Source of the DNA: Actinobacteria bacterium IMCC26207
GTDB taxonomy: Bacteria; Actinomycetota; Acidimicrobiia; Acidimicrobiales; Microtrichaceae
Length of the DNA: 64,000 nt
Direction of reading: 5' to 3'
NCBI GenBank assembly: GCA_001025035.1
Contig: LCZK01000010.1
Span: forward strand, 186,001-250,000
Shown here: one piece after another, positions 63,071-64,000 of the stretch
Layout: every line of letters begins with the position of its first letter
How positions within the stretch are numbered: the stretch's first letter is position 1
The notes under the pieces: generated by a model
What the model was told of the DNA's origin: nothing
Database searches by the model: none
The model's input: the letters and a program-made list of their open reading frames with translations, nothing else
Position numbers and translations under genes: made by a program

Positions 63071-63921
63071 GCGCTCTCAGTCCGACCAACCCAGAACTTC
63101 AACGGCTGCGGCGCCTTTCTCGGCGCCGCAGTACGCGTTCCGAGGAAGGTGCATATCTCATTGACGGTCCGATCTTGCTCGCCGAGGCGTTAGCGGCAGA
63201 AGCGGAGATCGAGTCAATTTACGTTGAGCCCGAAGCTCTCAACCATGAGGCAATCTGGGCTGCACGTGCAGCGCAGGTTCGGGTAAAAGAAGTCACCAGA
63301 GGTGCCCTCCGCAAGGTTCTCGAGGTTGCAGCACCGCAGGATATGGTGGCGGTCGCAAAGCAGCGACAAGCTGATGTTGCAGACTTGATTGCTCTGGCAG
63401 TGGCTACGAACAGGCCTCTCCTGGTGCTTGTGGAACTAGCTGATCCTGGGAACGCCGGCACCCTCATCCGCGTAGCCGAGGCGGCTGGTTGCGCCGGGGT
63501 CGTCATGACTGAACGGACCGTGGATCTCTACAACCCAAAGACGGTTCGAGCTACAGCCGGCGCAGTGTTCCGTGTGGCAGTAGCCGAGAACGTTGACGTC
63601 GAACAGTTGTTGACAGACTGTTCCTCGGCGGGACTTGCAACCTGGGCCACGGTGGTCGGTACGGGGATACTCGCTGAACAAGCACCTCTTCAAGCAGCTG
63701 GTGCACTGTTGTTGGGTAGCGAGGCCCATGGCTTAGATCAGAATCTGGTTCAGCAGTGCACCCTTGCGGTCTCGATTCCGATGGATGGTCAAGTTGAGTC
63801 GTTGAACGCTGCTGTCGCAGGGTCAGTATTTCTCTTTGAGGCTGCGCGTCAACGTCGAACAGCCGGAGTACATTTTGAATCCGCGGCCGGAACCTTGCCG
63901 CTGACTGAGAAACAAGAATGA
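63067..63921 (+). CDS. SpoU/TrmH-family RNA 2'-O-methyltransferase, apparent CUG start
   Basis: The ~284-aa SPOUT methyltransferase has an N-terminal substrate-binding domain ([19 protein letters not shown]), then motif 1 ([20 protein letters not shown]), motif 2 ([10 protein letters not shown]) and motif 3 ([21 protein letters not shown]). It methylates rRNA or tRNA ribose, as TsnR-type proteins in this position do. The conserved N-terminus lies upstream of the first canonical start (TTG 63175), the frame is closed at 63046, and there is no ATG/GTG/TTG between. CTG 63067, overlapping the rplT stop and 7 nt after AGGAG, is the best initiator. Confidence 0.85.
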   Translation: MSALSPTNPELQRLRRLSRRRSTRSEEGAYLIDGPILLAEALAAEAEIESIYVEPEALNHEAIWAARAAQVRVKEVTRGALRKVLEVAAPQDMVAVAKQRQADVADLIALAVATNRPLLVLVELADPGNAGTLIRVAEAAGCAGVVMTERTVDLYNPKTVRATAGAVFRVAVAENVDVEQLLTDCSSAGLATWATVVGTGILAEQAPLQAAGALLLGSEAHGLDQNLVQQCTLAVSIPMDGQVESLNAAVAGSVFLFEAARQRRTAGVHFESAAGTLPLTEKQE

Positions 63922-63958
63922 CTCCGAGGCCGAACACCAAGATGCAGGACACCTAGGA

Positions 63959-64000
63959 ATGACAGTTGACCCACAACAGATTGCCGTTGAGGGTGCTGCC
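63959..64000 (+). CDS. Start of next gene, probably pheS (partial)
   Basis: The first 14 codons (MTVDPQQIAVEGAA) are cut by the window end. Phenylalanyl-tRNA synthetase alpha (pheS) normally follows the infC-rpmI-rplT-tsnR block, and the residues are compatible with its variable helical N-terminus, but the sequence alone does not prove it. Confidence 0.4.
   Translation, partial: MTVDPQQIAVEGAA

Overview
The window reads as chromosomal DNA of a high-GC Gram-positive bacterium, probably an actinobacterium. The evidence is the infC-rpmI-rplT-tsnR-(pheS) order, a complete recC-recB-recD operon, long-form hisG, many GTG/TTG starts, tight ATGA overlaps, and lipoproteins with Ser/Thr-rich linkers. 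The class Acidimicrobiia is possible, but that is inference only. No tRNA, rRNA, CRISPR array or intact insertion sequence was seen.

Region 1 (about 0.1-26.7 kb) is accessory and looks like a layered defence island. On the + strand are an OLD-type ATPase/TOPRIM nuclease (1886-3688) and a tightly coupled trio: GHKL ATPase, unknown protein, DUF6339-like protein (3884-7408). Converging on them, with a 31-bp overlap, is a five-gene minus-strand operon (18437 down to 7378). It encodes a PLD-nuclease/SNF2 helicase, a large N6-adenine DNA methyltransferase, an HExxH protein fused to a HicA-like domain, a NERD nuclease-pseudokinase-kinase protein, and a small ScoMcrA-head-like protein. It recalls DISARM (helicase + methylase + PLD) and BREX type 2/Pgl (NERD kinase + methylase) but lacks the core genes of both, so it is my main candidate for an undescribed system. 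A second operon on + (18643-26681) encodes a sigma-region-4/HARE-HTH protein, an SSL2-like helicase, a repeat protein and a UvrD-like helicase with a long helical tail.

Region 2 (26.7-42 kb): a decayed 1,352-bp-offset duplication surrounds a divergent gene pair (an unknown 336-aa protein and a membrane-anchored matrixin-like protease). Next come a second PLD-helicase (DUF3427 type) and, divergently, recC-recB-recD.

Region 3 (42-51.3 kb): a pentapeptide-repeat lipoprotein; a 147-aa unknown gene preceded by a well-supported S-box-type SAM riboswitch that overlaps its ribosome binding site; a coiled-coil protein; a coupled unknown/membrane gene cluster; and molybdenum cofactor genes (moeA with a 15-bp minisatellite, mobA, a DUF6457 protein) next to a molybdopterin oxidoreductase that would use the cofactor.

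Region 4 (51.3-60.7 kb): a peptidoglycan-binding lipoprotein, then a six-gene overlapping catabolic-looking operon (Rieske oxygenase, amidohydrolase, SDR, ThuA-like, cytochrome P450, ACMSD-like amidohydrolase), a lipoprotein, hisG and a cold-shock-like protein.

Region 5 (60.7-64 kb) is the translation operon. infC appears to start at AUA after a leader containing an intrinsic terminator/attenuator, and its protein carries a long acidic tail. rpmI and rplT follow, then tsnR, which appears to start at CUG overlapping the rplT stop, and what is probably the first codons of pheS.
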